Positions 55,401 through 62,232 of a stretch of 64,000 nucleotides of DNA are shown piece by piece (the stretch's first letter is position 1; the number at the start of each line of letters is the position of its first letter). The position numbers and the translations under genes are program-made. The notes beneath the pieces were generated by a model that saw only the letters and a program-made list of their open reading frames with translations, made no database searches and was not told the origin of the DNA. Source of the DNA: Chryseobacterium antibioticum (GTDB lineage Bacteria > Bacteroidota > Bacteroidia > Flavobacteriales > Weeksellaceae); the NCBI RefSeq assembly GCF_012927325.1, contig NZ_JABBGI010000014.1, forward strand, positions 62,001 to 126,000, in the 5' to 3' direction.

Positions 55401-55477
55401 TTTATGAAGTTTTAAATGATGAAGAAAAAACAGTAGAAATATATACAATTGTTGAAAATAATAAACTTGATTATTAA
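52433..55477 (+). CDS. hsdR: Type I restriction endonuclease subunit
   Basis: A 1014-residue motor nuclease. The N-terminal nuclease domain has Asp in 'RPDIVLYVNG' and 'LGILELKRG' (PD...ExK). The helicase part has the P-loop 'WHTQGSGKSILM' (about 272-283), 'FVDECHRTQSGKL' (DECH) and 'FTGTPLL', then motif VI-like 'ICRTNRLD'. The length is normal. It cuts unmethylated DNA at a distance from the HsdS target. Its start overlaps the second DUF262 gene and its stop is followed at once by the metalloprotease gene. Confidence 0.94.
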   Translation: MINPIERITQNRIVQLFKELGYTYYGNWEEREQNKNIEETYLKSFLLKQGYSESLVKKAVQETLQLAQTNAGNIYERNKNFYSLLRYGVKAKENIGEHNQTINLIDWEKWDNNDFGIAEEVTLIGNKVRRPDIVLYVNGIALGILELKRGIVDISESIRQNISNQKEKFNENFFTTVQFILAGNNTQGLKYGTIETSEKYYLSWKEDEEENEGYKLDKYLKKLCNKERFLDIIYNTVIFDAGVKKLPRPHQYFALKESQQFLLQNEGGIIWHTQGSGKSILMIILAKWILENITNSRVVLLTDRTELDKQIGDNFENMGEQVARTRSGNELMQFLTQPKPRLIASLIHKFGNKGETDYKTFIAEINNNPLPVQGNVFVFVDECHRTQSGKLNETMKVILQEATFIGFTGTPLLKKDKQTTMDIFGRYIHTYKFNEAVYDGVVKDLVYEGRDIEQNLSSQEKVDAWFEAKTKGLNDFQKSELKKRWGTMQNVLSSRSRMDKIVSDILFDFSVKARLASEKGNAILVASSIYEACKYYELFQNTPFKNKSAIITSYNPQTKDITTEDTGEYTETDKEYIYKVYERLLADVVPLSGKTKTETYEDSNKDLFIKQPARMKLLIVVSKLLTGFDAPPCSYIYIDKKMQDHTLFQAICRTNRLDTDDKDFGYIIDYMELFGKVTDAIDVYTSELDIESFTKEEVDIQLKDRLNMARERIENTLEELEALCEPVEIPRTDLEYIHYFCGNTEIPSDLKANEYKRVALYKAIVSYLRAYTNIKAELELAGYTENEILHFEERLDFYLKLREIIRIASGETLDLKAYEADMRHLIDNYIQASESLVISPFEDISLLDLMESDIFNTIEMLPESIRSSPEAVAEVIENSISSKIVEKHLLDPKYFEKMSHLLSALIEQRKKGVLQYREYLEKASDLIKKVKTGKNDNIPLSIKTIGMGAIYNYLDKNEGLTIACELAIQRSKKEGFRENIQKQNEIKEAIYEVLNDEEKTVEIYTIVENNKLDY

Positions 55478-56173
55478 ATGCCAGACGTGCTAAAATTTAA
55501 CGATATTGAAGTTGAGCTTTCTTTTAAAAATATAAAGAATATTCATTTGAGAGTACATCCTCCTTGCGGAAAGGTTACTTTGTCTTCGCCTGAGAATATT
55601 AGTATCGAACATTTAAGAGTTTATATTAGTACAAAGTTAGGTTGGATACGTCGAGAGAAGAAAAAAATAACATCTCAAAAAAGAGAACCTGAATATCTTT
55701 ATATAAACGACGAAAGTCATTATTTTTTTGGAAAACGTTATTTATTAAAAATAATAGAATCTAATAAAAAGTCTGAAGTTGTTCTTCTCCACAGTAAAAT
55801 TGAAGTTACTGTACCAGAAGGAAGTGATAAAGAGTTTATTAAAGATAAGTTATATCAATGGTATAGAAAGCAATTACGCCAATTCTTACTTGATAAAATA
55901 GAATTTTATAAGGAGAAAATGAATGTCTGTCCTAAAGGTTTTGGAATCAGAAGAGTAAAAACGAAATGGGGAAGTTGTAATGATACAGCTAAAACATTAT
56001 GGTTTAATATTGAACTAGCTAAAAAGCCTAAAGATTGTATTGAGTATATTGTTGTTCATGAATTAGTCCATTTAAAAGAACGTAATCATAATAAGAATTT
56101 TATAATATTAATGAATAAATATTTTCCTAATTGGCAACTAAGAAAAAAAGAATTAAATGAGCTTCCTACATAA
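55478..56173 (+). CDS. YgjP-like (M48-type) metallopeptidase domain protein
   Basis: A 231-residue protein of the DUF45/YgjP kind. The C-terminal zinc site is 'HELVHLKERNH' (His194, Glu195, His198, His204), preceded by the family-typical 'VKTKWGSCNDTAKTLWFNIEL'. Its ATG directly follows the hsdR stop codon, so it is the last gene of the operon. Such genes often sit next to hsdR; a role in processing the restriction enzyme is a guess. It is the last gene before the right attachment site. Confidence 0.88.
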   Translation: MPDVLKFNDIEVELSFKNIKNIHLRVHPPCGKVTLSSPENISIEHLRVYISTKLGWIRREKKKITSQKREPEYLYINDESHYFFGKRYLLKIIESNKKSEVVLLHSKIEVTVPEGSDKEFIKDKLYQWYRKQLRQFLLDKIEFYKEKMNVCPKGFGIRRVKTKWGSCNDTAKTLWFNIELAKKPKDCIEYIVVHELVHLKERNHNKNFIILMNKYFPNWQLRKKELNELPT

Positions 56174-56235
56174 TATTGTTGATAAAATGTGATTTTGACT
56201 TTCTTTAACCTATAATATTCCTTTATTTATTGAAG

Positions 56236-56252
56236 TTTTGCTACATATTTGC
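56236..56252 (+). repeat. Terminal 17-bp repeat, right copy (candidate integrase arm site)
   Basis: ttttgctacatatttgc, identical and in the same orientation as 35591-35607; followed by a partial second copy (tttgctac). It lies 47 bp inside attR. Confidence 0.65.
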
Positions 56253-56298
56253 TACTATGCTTTTGCAAACCATTATTAATACAATATTTTACACTTTC

Positions 56299-56312
56299 TG
56301 TATCGGAAAGTA
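56299..56312 (+). repeat. attR core of the mnmE element
   Basis: tgtatcggaaagta, identical to 35467-35480. It is followed by G, so the same codons again read Cys-Ile-Gly-Lys-TAG. Confidence 0.85.
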
Positions 56313-56356
56313 GATTGTGTTTTAGATTGTATATAGATTGCAGTTATAACAATACG

Positions 56357-56395
56357 AAAAACCCTTTAAATGGAATGTTTAAAGGGTTTTTTTTA
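56357..56395 (+). terminator. Terminator beyond attR
   Basis: aaaaccctttaaa-tggaatg-tttaaagggtttt hairpin with a long T-run. Before insertion it would have been the mnmE terminator; it now also ends the restriction operon. Confidence 0.85.
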
Positions 56396-56523
56396 TTTGT
56401 TTTCTGTTTTATTCTACAAGTTAATATTGCAGGATATATACATTCTATTTGTTTCTATTTCGTTTCTATTAATTTGATTTGGAATAAAATTTGTACTTTT
56501 ATCGTTAAAAAATGTTACATTTT

Positions 56524-56563
56524 GAAATGTTGGGAAACATGGGGAAACAATGTGAAACATTTT
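56524..56563. promoter_or_regulatory. Four phased 10-bp repeats upstream of the HTH gene
   Basis: GAAAtg, GAAACA, GAAACA and GAAACA begin at 56524, 56534, 56544 and 56554, exactly 10 bp apart, ending about 20 bp before the ATG at 56583. Direct repeats on one helix face suggest an operator for the HTH protein itself or an integrase arm array. Confidence 0.6.
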
Positions 56564-56582
56564 TAGGGAGAATTTAGACGTT

Positions 56583-56918
56583 ATGGAAGTCAATAAAATT
56601 TGTCAATTCTGCGGAAATAGATTTGTAGCTAAAAAGACTACAACAAAATGCTGTTCCGATGATTGCGCTAAGAAATTCTACAAAAAGAGAAAGCGTGATG
56701 AAAAGATTCAAGCGAGTGATAAGGATTTGGAAGTACAAATTAAAGGTTATGATATTGAAGAAATTCAAAAGAAAGACTACTTATCAATCAAAGAAATTAT
56801 GCTTTTACTCAATATTAGTAGGACATCAATTTATCGAATGTTAAAAGATGGCAGATTAAGCAAGTTAGAAGGCTTTAAATCGATTAGAATTAGGAAGGTT
56901 GACTTAGATACTCTTTAG
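56583..56918 (+). CDS. Zinc-finger/HTH DNA-binding protein, first part
   Basis: 111 residues up to a TAG. The N-terminus has a short zinc finger ('CQFCGN' and 'CCSDDCAKKFY'), followed by an excisionase-type HTH ('DYLSIKEIMLLLNISRTSIYRML'). In relatives I recall from Bacteroidota elements the protein continues into a second HTH. That continuation exists here in the +1 frame (next entry). The stop context CTT-TAG-G resembles known +1 frameshift sites. Confidence 0.72.
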   Translation: MEVNKICQFCGNRFVAKKTTTKCCSDDCAKKFYKKRKRDEKIQASDKDLEVQIKGYDIEEIQKKDYLSIKEIMLLLNISRTSIYRMLKDGRLSKLEGFKSIRIRKVDLDTL

Positions 56919-57132
56919 GCAAAAAGCCGAAAATAACGAAGAAAAACAATATAATTTACCATATTTCTGTGATGACAATTATTACACGATTAATGAAGTC
57001 TTAGACGCATTTAAAGTGAGTTCAGGTTCATTTTATCATTTATGCAAAAAACATAATGTTCCGAAAATTCCCAAAGGTAAAAATGTGTATGTTCCCAAAA
57101 ACTTAGTAAATACAATTTTCAATAATGAGTAA
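56917..57132 (+). CDS. Zinc-finger/HTH protein, second part in the +1 frame
   Basis: Open without its own ATG: from AGG at 56917 it reads 'RQKAENNEEKQYNLPYFC', then the HTH 'YYTINEVLDAFKVSSGSFYH' and 'HNVPKIPKGKNVYVPKNLV', ending 8 bp inside the integrase gene (ATGAGTAA overlap). It is the missing C-terminal half of the gene before it; joined by a +1 shift the product has about 182 residues. Preserved coding over 70 codons argues that it is still translated or only recently broken. Confidence 0.68.
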   Translation, partial: RQKAENNEEKQYNLPYFCDDNYYTINEVLDAFKVSSGSFYHLCKKHNVPKIPKGKNVYVPKNLVNTIFNNE

Positions 57133-58351
57133 AAAAGTAACTGTACTGAAAAAACTTGTAAAAGGTAATAAAAGTAATTTGTCTTTAAACTTCTATCCTC
57201 CAGTCTTCAATCGAAAAACTGGAAAAAAGACTCGTTATGAGAAAACAAGCTATTTCATTTATAATGAATTTCAAAGTGAGATTATACATTACACAGATGC
57301 ACATGGAAAGAAGCAGTCAAAAATTGAAATAGTTACTGATAAAAATGGTAATCCTAAGAAATTAATCCTAACACCCGCTCAAAAACAGCATAACAGGGAA
57401 ACTAATGAAATGGTTGAATTGTATAGAGCTAAAAGATTTAAAGAAGTAATCAATCCAGACATTTATACCGAAACAGAGTTGAGGGCTTTGGAGTTGGCAG
57501 AAAATAGAAGTAAAATCTTTACAGAATATTTTAAGGAAAAAGCCCAGAATGCAACCAGTTCCGAAGGAGCTTGGAGTGGTTGTTACGGACACTTTGTTAA
57601 GTTTTATGGAAATGTTCTGTTTCAAGATATCAACAAAGCTCTAATTGAAGATTTTAAATCCAAACTACTTAATGCATATCAGCTAAGAAGTACAACACAT
57701 AAAATTAGTAGAAATTCTGCAGCAAGTTATTTTATCAGGTTTATACAAGTTTTAGAAATGGCTTACGAAGAAAATTATCTTTCTCAAAGTTTTAAAGCAC
57801 GTATAGAGTGGATTGAAGAGGAAGAAGTGATGAAAAACTTCTTAACTTTAGATGAATGCAAAAAATTGTTTACTACTGGTTTTTCTGATGAAGTCTTAAA
57901 GAAATATTGCATTTTCGCCCTTTTAACGGGCTTGAGATATAGTGATATTAATAATTTACAATGGTGTGATGTGGTTGAAAGAGAAGGGATTAATTATATA
58001 TATTTCAGGATGAAGAAAACCTCAGCTTTTCAGTATCACCCTATCTCGGAAGAAGCTGTAAAGCTAATGGGAGATAGAAAATTTAGAACAGATTTTGTTT
58101 TCGATAGAATTGCATATCATTCACTTAATGATAATTTAAGGAAGTGGTTATCAAAAGCTGAAATTGAAAAGAAAGTTACCTTTCACAATTTTAGAACTTC
58201 TTATGCAGTTGCACAATTAGAAGCAGGAGCTGATATTTATCTTATTTCAAAAATGCTTGGGCATAAAAATGTTTCAACAACTGAGATTTATGCAAAAATA
58301 GTTGATAAACGCAAGGCTAGTACAATTAATAATATAGTTTTAGGAATATGA
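57125..58351 (+). CDS. Second tyrosine recombinase / integrase
   Basis: A 408-residue recombinase with arm-binding, core-binding and catalytic domains. The active-site set is present: Arg in 'LLTGLRYSDINNLQW', 'HNFRTSYAVAQLEAG' (His-x-x-Arg) and 'MLGHKNVSTTEIYAKI' (His and the nucleophile Tyr). It differs clearly from the first integrase, so the two modules have separate origins. Its ATG overlaps the frameshifted HTH half, and the next gene overlaps its stop by 4 bp. Confidence 0.92.
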   Translation: MSKKVTVLKKLVKGNKSNLSLNFYPPVFNRKTGKKTRYEKTSYFIYNEFQSEIIHYTDAHGKKQSKIEIVTDKNGNPKKLILTPAQKQHNRETNEMVELYRAKRFKEVINPDIYTETELRALELAENRSKIFTEYFKEKAQNATSSEGAWSGCYGHFVKFYGNVLFQDINKALIEDFKSKLLNAYQLRSTTHKISRNSAASYFIRFIQVLEMAYEENYLSQSFKARIEWIEEEEVMKNFLTLDECKKLFTTGFSDEVLKKYCIFALLTGLRYSDINNLQWCDVVEREGINYIYFRMKKTSAFQYHPISEEAVKLMGDRKFRTDFVFDRIAYHSLNDNLRKWLSKAEIEKKVTFHNFRTSYAVAQLEAGADIYLISKMLGHKNVSTTEIYAKIVDKRKASTINNIVLGI

Positions 58352-59409
58352 TAGAATTTTTACCTGTTTTAGATAATGATTTTGATTTCTCTCCGCTATT
58401 TCAACATTTTGAAGAAGGGAATAATGATGAAGTAGAATTTGGTGTATATCCATTTTCAAACTTTAGGTATTTCTTTTGGGATAAAGAAAGGTTACGTACG
58501 AAAGGTTTAAATATTGATGAAAAGAAAATAGAAAGGTTTGATATGTTTGAAAAGATTTTTACCAGAGGTGATTATTTTTATCTTATTGCCTATCATTACT
58601 TTATTAATGTCAAGGAATATGAGTTTGAATACAAGGTTGAGGGAAGAATGAAAATTGAAAATGAAGAAATAACAATAGTTTCTTTTTTTGAACCATTATA
58701 TAATGCCTTACTAAAGGAAAAAATTAAATCCCAAACATTACTTAGACATGAATATATTTTATCAAAAAATAAACACCTATACATAAATAAGCTCACTGAA
58801 TTACTTTTCAATGATTATTATGATTTAGATGATGCGATTAGGAAGGAAAAAAACGTTTTCGCAAAATATGGGATTGCCATTAAGGAGGTTTATTTGGAGG
58901 TATTTAGAGATTTTTATTCCAATTTTGTTGATTACCTTACGACAGAAAATTTTGAGGCTTTAAAAAAGCTTGTCTATCCGTCTAAAAAAGAAGTTCAATC
59001 TTTTAAACTTGCACCAAGAAAAAACTATAGAAATTTAAAAGATATGGAAGCTAGGGTACAAATTATAGATTCAATTAAGCAAGCTCTAGTAGGTAGAGGA
59101 TTTGTTTCTGAGATAACTACTTTTGAGCAGATTGATGATCTTTTTAATAATAAAAGAAGAGAATTATCTAAAATAATCTGGTTAAAAAACATTACTGCTT
59201 TAGCAACATTTTATAAGATTATGGAAGAAGATAAAATTGTACAGGACTCAGAAGATGAACATTGGAAAATTTTATCTGATTATTTTGTTCTGAAAAATGG
59301 TTCCGAGATTTCAAGGGAAGAACTTAAAAATAAAAAGAAGTCGACAAATTTTAAAATAATAGATGATCTTAGAAGTGTCTTTAATTTTCTAAAAATGATT
59401 GTTGCTTAA
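58348..59409 (+). CDS. Hypothetical protein following the second integrase
   Basis: A 353-residue acidic protein I cannot name. It has a mostly helical middle ('KKEVQSFKLAPRKNYRNL') and a C-terminal segment 'SKIIWLKNITALATFYKIM' ... 'HWKILSDYFVLKNGSEI' that parallels the unknown protein after the first integrase (36777). The ATGA overlap with the integrase indicates translational coupling. A role in recombination control is a guess. Confidence 0.6.
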   Translation: MIEFLPVLDNDFDFSPLFQHFEEGNNDEVEFGVYPFSNFRYFFWDKERLRTKGLNIDEKKIERFDMFEKIFTRGDYFYLIAYHYFINVKEYEFEYKVEGRMKIENEEITIVSFFEPLYNALLKEKIKSQTLLRHEYILSKNKHLYINKLTELLFNDYYDLDDAIRKEKNVFAKYGIAIKEVYLEVFRDFYSNFVDYLTTENFEALKKLVYPSKKEVQSFKLAPRKNYRNLKDMEARVQIIDSIKQALVGRGFVSEITTFEQIDDLFNNKRRELSKIIWLKNITALATFYKIMEEDKIVQDSEDEHWKILSDYFVLKNGSEISREELKNKKKSTNFKIIDDLRSVFNFLKMIVA

Positions 59410-59526
59410 TTTCGCTCCACCTCTGAAAAGTTTTTATTTTTTTTTCAGTTTTTCCGATAAAATTTGACGTGATTTATCAAATTAGATATTATTTTAATAT
59501 ATAATTAATTGAAAATCAATAATTTA

Positions 59527-59556
59527 AAACTCTTGCTGTATGGTAGGAGTTTTTTC
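59527..59556 (+). terminator. Weak terminator after the hypothetical gene
   Basis: aaactc / gagttt with a 14-base loop and T-run. Confidence 0.45.
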
Positions 59557-59596
59557 ATTTTTTGCATTCTCGCTAGATTCTTGAGCGGGTTGTGTT

Positions 59597-59974
59597 ATGG
59601 AAATAAAATATAACACGGCAAAACCCAGCCATAGCGAAAATTTCGGTTCTATAATCGAAAAATTGGTGCAAAAAGTAGTAATCAAACTATTTTCTGCTTA
59701 TGTAACAAGATTAGATATTGTTAGTCGTATAGCACATACAAAAGAAATTTTAACAACAAAAGAGGTTGCTGAACTTCTTGGAATGAATGAAAGAGTTGTT
59801 AGAGACAAAATTAATTCTGGATTGATTCCTGCGTACAAACCTGAATTTGCAAATAAATTTCTTGTATTGAGAAGGGATTTAATGAAGGAGATTATGTCTG
59901 GACAACAATATAAATCTCTTTCAATGATAGAAGCAGAGGTGAATCGTGGATTTGATAGTAGAAAATATGTCTAA
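59597..59974 (+). CDS. Excisionase-like helix-turn-helix protein
   Basis: 125 residues. After a variable N-terminus, residues about 50-95 hold an HTH_17 domain ('LTTKEVAELLGMNERVVRDKINSGLIPAYK', then 'FLVLRRDLMKEI'). It is probably a directionality factor or regulator of the second module. It lies 14 bp upstream of the primase-like gene. Confidence 0.75.
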   Translation: MEIKYNTAKPSHSENFGSIIEKLVQKVVIKLFSAYVTRLDIVSRIAHTKEILTTKEVAELLGMNERVVRDKINSGLIPAYKPEFANKFLVLRRDLMKEIMSGQQYKSLSMIEAEVNRGFDSRKYV

Positions 59975-59988
59975 CTAAAACTGTTACT

Positions 59989-61176
59989 ATGTTTAAAATA
60001 TACAATAATTCAACTGCTAAAAAGATGGTGGCAGAATTTTCTAATGTAAGAGAATTGCTAGATTATATTCAGAATCCAGACAGAAGAGATGCAAAATTGA
60101 TTGAAGAATTGAGAGAAGGTGATTCAGATGCTTTCTTGCATAGGATGCGTGACAAAATGGAAGTGTGTAACTTCAATTACTTGAATCCAGTTTCAAATAA
60201 AAATGATAGCGAAACATTATTGAGCGGATACTTTTATTATGTGATAGAAGATAGTAATGATTTCGACTATGATGTTACCTATATCAGAGCATTTTGGAGC
60301 ACCATTAACGGGAAAGGATGCTGTATCTTGGTGGAAGTAGAAAACATACCCAATGAAGGGTTAGAAGATGCCTATAAATGGGTGGTTGATAAGGTAGGAG
60401 TTGCAGAAAAAGACTATTTGGACACCATTTTGATGGAAGCAGAACCTGTGAGTTACGATATGCAGGCGCATTACAATGATGATGCAACAGCATTATCTTT
60501 TGAAACAAAAGAACTCGAAGCTAATTTGGACTTGCAACCCGATTTTTTCCCCCAGTTAGATGGATATAATGATATATACTACCGAACTGGGGGAAAAATA
60601 AGGCTCAATAACCTAGACGAAGTTGCAGAAAACTATCAGATCAACTTCGATGAAAACGGATTATTTGATTTTGGAAAAGAGAAAATCAAATACTGCCAAT
60701 GCTTTGTGCCGTTTGAAGCGGTGGGAGCAAAGAATAGGTATAGATTTTTAAGTGGTTTTGCGAAGTGTCTCATTTCGCTCAATCCGCATATGGCTTTCGA
60801 ATTATTACATCATTATTTGCAAAGCTATAGTAGGCGATATTTTGTGACCCCATTGGGTGATGGAGTGGTTGAAGAAATTGCAAACAATACTTATAAATTA
60901 AGAGGAGTTTTAGAACCTTTAGAAAATGAAACAAAAAGATTTTATTTTAAAGATCCCAAAATGCCAGCTTCAGAAAAGAAAACGTTAGGTAACCGAATCT
61001 TAGCGAATGATAGAGCTGAAAAAACACGCAAAGAGCTTTTAGGGTATCTTGAAAATTGGGATTATGAGAAGTATCCCAAAATTACCCAAGTAAATCTACA
61101 AAAGGTATCTGGAAGAAATAGGAAAACTATTGAGAATCATTATCGAGAGGTTCGTAATAGATTTGAAAATAAATAA
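59989..61176 (+). CDS. Possible BT4734/VirE-N-like replication protein
   Basis: A 395-residue protein. The middle ('YIRAFWSTINGKGCCILVEVE') resembles the 'AFxSxxGxGxKxxV' strand of BT4734-like or primase-related domains used by Bacteroidota mobile elements. The C-terminal region is helical with an HTH-like end ('VNLQKVSGRNRKTIENHYREV'). No helicase P-loop is seen. It is the last plus-strand gene and is followed by a bidirectional terminator. Assignment is tentative. Confidence 0.45.
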   Translation: MFKIYNNSTAKKMVAEFSNVRELLDYIQNPDRRDAKLIEELREGDSDAFLHRMRDKMEVCNFNYLNPVSNKNDSETLLSGYFYYVIEDSNDFDYDVTYIRAFWSTINGKGCCILVEVENIPNEGLEDAYKWVVDKVGVAEKDYLDTILMEAEPVSYDMQAHYNDDATALSFETKELEANLDLQPDFFPQLDGYNDIYYRTGGKIRLNNLDEVAENYQINFDENGLFDFGKEKIKYCQCFVPFEAVGAKNRYRFLSGFAKCLISLNPHMAFELLHHYLQSYSRRYFVTPLGDGVVEEIANNTYKLRGVLEPLENETKRFYFKDPKMPASEKKTLGNRILANDRAEKTRKELLGYLENWDYEKYPKITQVNLQKVSGRNRKTIENHYREVRNRFENK

Positions 61177-61206
61177 AAAAACAGGCTTGTTTTGAGCCTG
61201 TTTTCT
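61176..61206. terminator. Bidirectional terminator between convergent genes
   Basis: aaaaacaggctt / agcctgtttt hairpin with A-rich and T-rich flanks, separating the plus-strand module from the minus-strand cluster. Confidence 0.8.
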
Positions 61207-61213
61207 GTTTTTC

Positions 61214-61447
61214 TTACATTATTGTTTTAAACTTTTTCAGAGTAGAATTGCCATTAAAAATTCCTTTCTTAAAATCCTTGTAATGTTTCAATCTGCATCG
61301 GATAGAGCATGAAAATCTGCCAAAGCCAAACGGCTTGTAGTATTCAATAAATCCATCGCATCTTTGCAGTCTGAAAATATAGAAATATTTTTCCTTTGTA
61401 ACCTGAGCTTCATAAATCGCTCCGCTGTAATTAATTTGTAATTTCAT
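61214..61447 (-). CDS. Small hypothetical protein
   Basis: A 77-residue, basic and aromatic-rich protein ('YFYIFRLQRCDGFIEYYKPF') with no family I recognise. It is the last gene of the minus-strand cluster, directly before a terminator, which supports it as real. Confidence 0.5.
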   Translation of the reverse strand: MKLQINYSGAIYEAQVTKEKYFYIFRLQRCDGFIEYYKPFGFGRFSCSIRCRLKHYKDFKKGIFNGNSTLKKFKTIM

Positions 61448-61525
61448 TTTAATTAATTTAAAAATTATTTACAATTATACAACATGAATTAAGCGTTTGA
61501 GGTTTTGCTTATTTTTGCATTTAAA

Positions 61526-61857
61526 TTACTGGTTTTCATTATTTTGTGGATGTTCCACTTCGTTGACTTTTATTTTTTTTAACTCTATTATTGCATTATT
61601 TATGTCAGCTACAGCACCATTGCCAAATGTTTCTTCATACCACTGTTTATCATAAAGTTTGTCTCTTTTTGGCTGTATCAAATCTAATAAATTGTGTTGT
61701 TTAAATAAACTCACCGTATTCTCGCTAAGAGTGGAAAGTATTTCTATAGCATCTTCTTTTTCTTTTTTTTGGATGAGGGACTTTTTCTAATTCTAGCATA
61801 ATAACTTGTTTCTTCAGCAATTTTGGTAAGTTGCTTAATTAATTTTTCTGTTTCCAT
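61526..61857 (-). pseudogene. Frameshifted small gene in the secretion cluster
   Basis: An ATG at 61857 opens 'METEKLIKQLTKIAEETSYY' but stops after about 37 codons at a run of A bases. One extra A before 'tccctc' would give a continuous frame through 'KEKEDAIEILSTLSENTVSLF' to the stop at 61526 (about 110 residues). This is either a real frameshift or a homopolymer sequencing error. The role is unknown; its place suggests an immunity or adaptor protein. Confidence 0.6.
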
Positions 61858-61872
61858 ATAGTTTGTTTTTTA

Positions 61873-62226
61873 TTATTTTATCTCATGTTTCTCACCATGT
61901 CCTTTGTCTGCTACTTCAATTTTACCACCCGTACCACACATACAAAAAGAATCTTCAGTAAGAATTTTGTAATTGTTGATTGTATCTTTTTCTGTGGTCT
62001 TTTGCCAAACCGTTGGAGCAGGAATACATGGTAAATAGCCTCCCGAAGTAGGTTTTAATTTACATTGTCCGAAAGGTTTTATATTGGTGCTTACCTGCTT
62101 ATCTTGCTCGGTAGCAATATGTTTTCCCTCGGCTGTAGAGAAATTCTGACTTGTAACACTAAGATTGCTCGGTGCTGTTCCTTGATTACAGGATAATTGG
62201 GCGGTATCTGTGATCTTTTGTGGCAT
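61873..62226 (-). CDS. DUF4280 PAAR-like protein
   Basis: A 117-residue protein of the DUF4280 type, which caps secretion spikes in a PAAR-like way. It shows the pattern 'LSCNQGTAPSNLSVTS' (Cys strand), 'DKQVSTNIKPFGQCKL' and 'ILTEDSFCMCGTGGKIEV' (Cys pairs likely to bind a metal). In Bacteroidota, DUF4280 proteins accompany type VI secretion effectors. It sits directly downstream of the lipoprotein and protease genes on the same strand. Confidence 0.78.
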   Translation of the reverse strand: MPQKITDTAQLSCNQGTAPSNLSVTSQNFSTAEGKHIATEQDKQVSTNIKPFGQCKLKPTSGGYLPCIPAPTVWQKTTEKDTINNYKILTEDSFCMCGTGGKIEVADKGHGEKHEIK

Positions 62227-62232
62227 TTCACA

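Larger units (their letters stand above)
35467..56312. mobile_element. Integrated phage-satellite-like defence island in the mnmE 3' end
   Basis: About 20.8 kb bounded by the 14-bp direct repeat tgtatcggaaagta. Inside the left end is a tyrosine recombinase; then come HTH proteins, small and large terminase genes, a structured leader, a CHAT protease and a type I restriction-modification operon ending at the right repeat. All genes face the same way and the DNA is visibly more AT-rich than the flanking chromosome. No capsid, portal, tail, lysis or conjugation gene is present. The 3' end of trmE/mnmE is a known island site (for example SGI1 in Salmonella); use of it here is read from the sequence. 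Confidence 0.85.
56583..61206. mobile_element. Second recombination module, right boundary not seen
   Basis: An HTH gene pair, tyrosine recombinase, unknown protein, excisionase-like HTH and primase-like gene on the plus strand form a typical left end of a Bacteroidota integrative element. It starts right outside attR of the first element, which suggests tandem insertion at mnmE. No third copy of the attachment core is found before 64,000, so its extent is unknown and the secretion genes downstream may or may not belong to it. Confidence 0.5.

Noticed and set aside
35467-56312. Conjugative element (ICE) interpretation of the first island
   Set aside because: No relaxase, coupling protein or Tra genes occur between the att sites, whereas terminase genes do.
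56249-56566. A 105-codon open frame across attR
   Set aside because: It crosses the attachment site and the terminator hairpin, and its protein looks like translated AT-rich DNA; treated as chance.
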